Assembly: GCA_003541895.1 (NCBI GenBank)
Contig: DPLR01000384.1
Span: 1 to 5,659, forward strand
DNA: 5,659 nt
From: Cytophagales bacterium
GTDB taxonomy: Bacteria; Bacteroidota; Bacteroidia; Cytophagales; Cyclobacteriaceae
Reading direction: 5' to 3'
Positions 4,805-5,659 of this stretch are shown piece after piece. The translations under genes and the position numbers were made by a program. Position 1 is the stretch's first letter. Every line of letters starts with the position of its first letter. The notes below the pieces were generated by a model. That model saw only the letters and a program-made list of their open reading frames with translations, did no database searches and was not told the DNA's origin.

Positions 4805-5659
4805 GTTTTAATGGATTCTTCTTGAGTTGGCTGCCTTCCATCGTCAGGTTATTGTCTACCATTCGGTTATTGTATTGCTGAATGAAGGCTTTTAAGTGAT
4901 TAGTTAAATGGGTTGTGGTATCTGGCAATCGATCAATCAAGTTGTCTTTAAGAAATTTATCAGTTTTAAATTGATATAGAGCGTTCACTTTGGCTCCATC
5001 AAACTGCAACAAATAATCACCTTGAAATATTTGATAGGTACTGTTCAAATAATTAAAAGCAAACGGAGTTGAACGGTCGGCATAAATATCTCTACCAAAA
5101 GCGATGTAAGGTTTATCAAAATGAAGTTGCCCCAAAATAGTTGGCATGATATCTATTTGTTGAATAATATCACCTTTCATTCCCTGTGATTTTTTACCCG
5201 GCTGATAAAAGAAGACCGGAATAGAGAAGTAACCCCAGGCCGTATTGTATTCAGGAACAGAAATTTCGGCAGAAGCATGATCGGCAGTGATCACGAAAAG
5301 GGTATTATTAAACCAGGGCATTTGGCTGGCCGTCTTAAAAAAACGTTGAAGTGCAAAGTCAGTGTACTCAATTGTTCGATGAACTAACTTCGGACCACCT
5401 TTGAATTTATTTTCATAGCCGTTAGGTAAATTGTACGGATGATGGGACGAAACAGTGAAAAGTGTTGTGTAAAATGGTTGCTTAAATGTGTTCATTTTGT
5501 TGGCAAAGAATTGAAGAAAAGGTTCATCCCAAATGCCCCAGATACCATCATCATCATCGTTGTTGTTGTATTCATTCCTCCCATAGTATGAATCGAAACC
5601 TGAGAGATTTGCAAAAGCGTCAAAACCCATAGAACCGTTGGGTGCCCCATGAAAAAAAG
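4800..5659 (-). CDS. LTA synthase / sulfatase-family membrane enzyme, C-terminal part
   Basis: This is the catalytic C-terminal 285 residues; the reading frame is open at the window edge. An ATG at 5630 is internal, because the codons before it read FFHGAPNGS, which with MGFDAFANLSGFDSYYGRNEY forms the family block just after the nucleophile region. Alkaline-phosphatase-superfamily features are SSHHPY (His pair at 5439-5444), IEYTDFALQRFF, the metal-binding FVITADHA (Asp-His at 5277-5282), and IDIMPTILG. In LtaS these correspond to the Mn-site Asp/His and a substrate-contact His. The nucleophilic Thr and the N-terminal membrane helices lie outside the window. Family members transfer phosphoglycerol or phosphoethanolamine to envelope polymers or lipids. 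Bacteroidota generally do not make lipoteichoic acid, so the substrate is unknown. The last 30 or so residues are polar and family-variable. Confidence 0.92.
   Translation of the reverse strand, partial: FFHGAPNGSMGFDAFANLSGFDSYYGRNEYNNNDDDDGIWGIWDEPFLQFFANKMNTFKQPFYTTLFTVSSHHPYNLPNGYENKFKGGPKLVHRTIEYTDFALQRFFKTASQMPWFNNTLFVITADHASAEISVPEYNTAWGYFSIPVFFYQPGKKSQGMKGDIIQQIDIMPTILGQLHFDKPYIAFGRDIYADRSTPFAFNYLNSTYQIFQGDYLLQFDGAKVNALYQFKTDKFLKDNLIDRLPDTTTHLTNHLKAFIQQYNNRMVDNNLTMEGSQLKKNPLKQ
5547..5570 (-). repeat. In-frame trinucleotide runs coding NNN and DDDD
   Basis: The plus strand shows four ATC units (5547-5558) followed by GTT repeats (5559-5569). On the coding strand these are three AAC and four GAT codons inside the sulfatase-family gene, just after the YGRNEY motif. 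Slippage here would change the length by whole codons. The acidic segment precedes the conserved IWGIWDEPFL. Confidence 0.55.

Noticed and set aside
5628..5630. ATG at 5630 as the start of the sulfatase-family gene
   Set aside because: The frame is open to the window edge, and the upstream codons FFHGAPNGS belong to the conserved family block, so this Met is internal.
1..5659. CRISPR array, transposon ends, tRNA or rRNA genes, retron or other defence system
   Set aside because: No regularly spaced direct repeats, transposase, cloverleaf or reverse transcriptase is visible; spacers are short and accounted for.

Overview
The window looks like a chromosomal segment of a Bacteroidota bacterium, most likely Cytophagales-like; I cannot name a genus. 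The reasons are a moderately AT-rich composition, -7 promoter boxes of the Bacteroidota type TAnnTTTG, no clear Shine-Dalgarno sequences, an LpoB-type lipoprotein of the Bacteroidota kind, a head-GIN (DUF2807) secreted protein, and an LTA-synthase-like sulfatase-fold enzyme in what appears to be a Gram-negative.

Layout. The left part (1-1321) is a minus-strand operon read right to left: rpe (ribulose-phosphate 3-epimerase), then after 4 bp an LpoB-like lipoprotein, then the first 12 codons of another signal-peptide-bearing gene that leaves the window. The lpoB-like frame has an in-frame TAA 18 codons before its natural-looking end. The sense continuation still reads like the family C-terminus, so the gene carries a fresh nonsense mutation, a base error, or a readthrough site. 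A 104-bp divergent spacer (1322-1425) separates rpe from a plus-strand Uup-type ABC-F ATPase (1426-3288, GTG start). This spacer holds two facing TAnnTTTG boxes and an unusual dyad built from degenerate 7-bp repeats.

Next comes a 238-bp spacer (3289-3526). It contains an unrecognised 58-codon plus-strand ORF and a minus-strand intrinsic terminator whose stem covers that ORF's start codon. A secreted DUF2807 protein (3527-4210, minus) follows, then a 152-bp divergent spacer, a stand-alone TerB-like protein (4363-4755, plus), a shared terminator hairpin, and the C-terminal 285 residues of an LTA synthase/sulfatase-family membrane enzyme (4800-5659, minus, 5' end outside).

Functionally this is mostly ordinary core and envelope content: pentose-phosphate metabolism, peptidoglycan-synthase activation, a ribosome- or DNA-associated ATPase, and envelope polymer transfer. 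I see no CRISPR array, transposon, RNA gene or defence system. The items most worth a second look are the nonsense codon in lpoB, the dyad in the rpe/ABC-F spacer, and the small ORF entangled with an antisense terminator.
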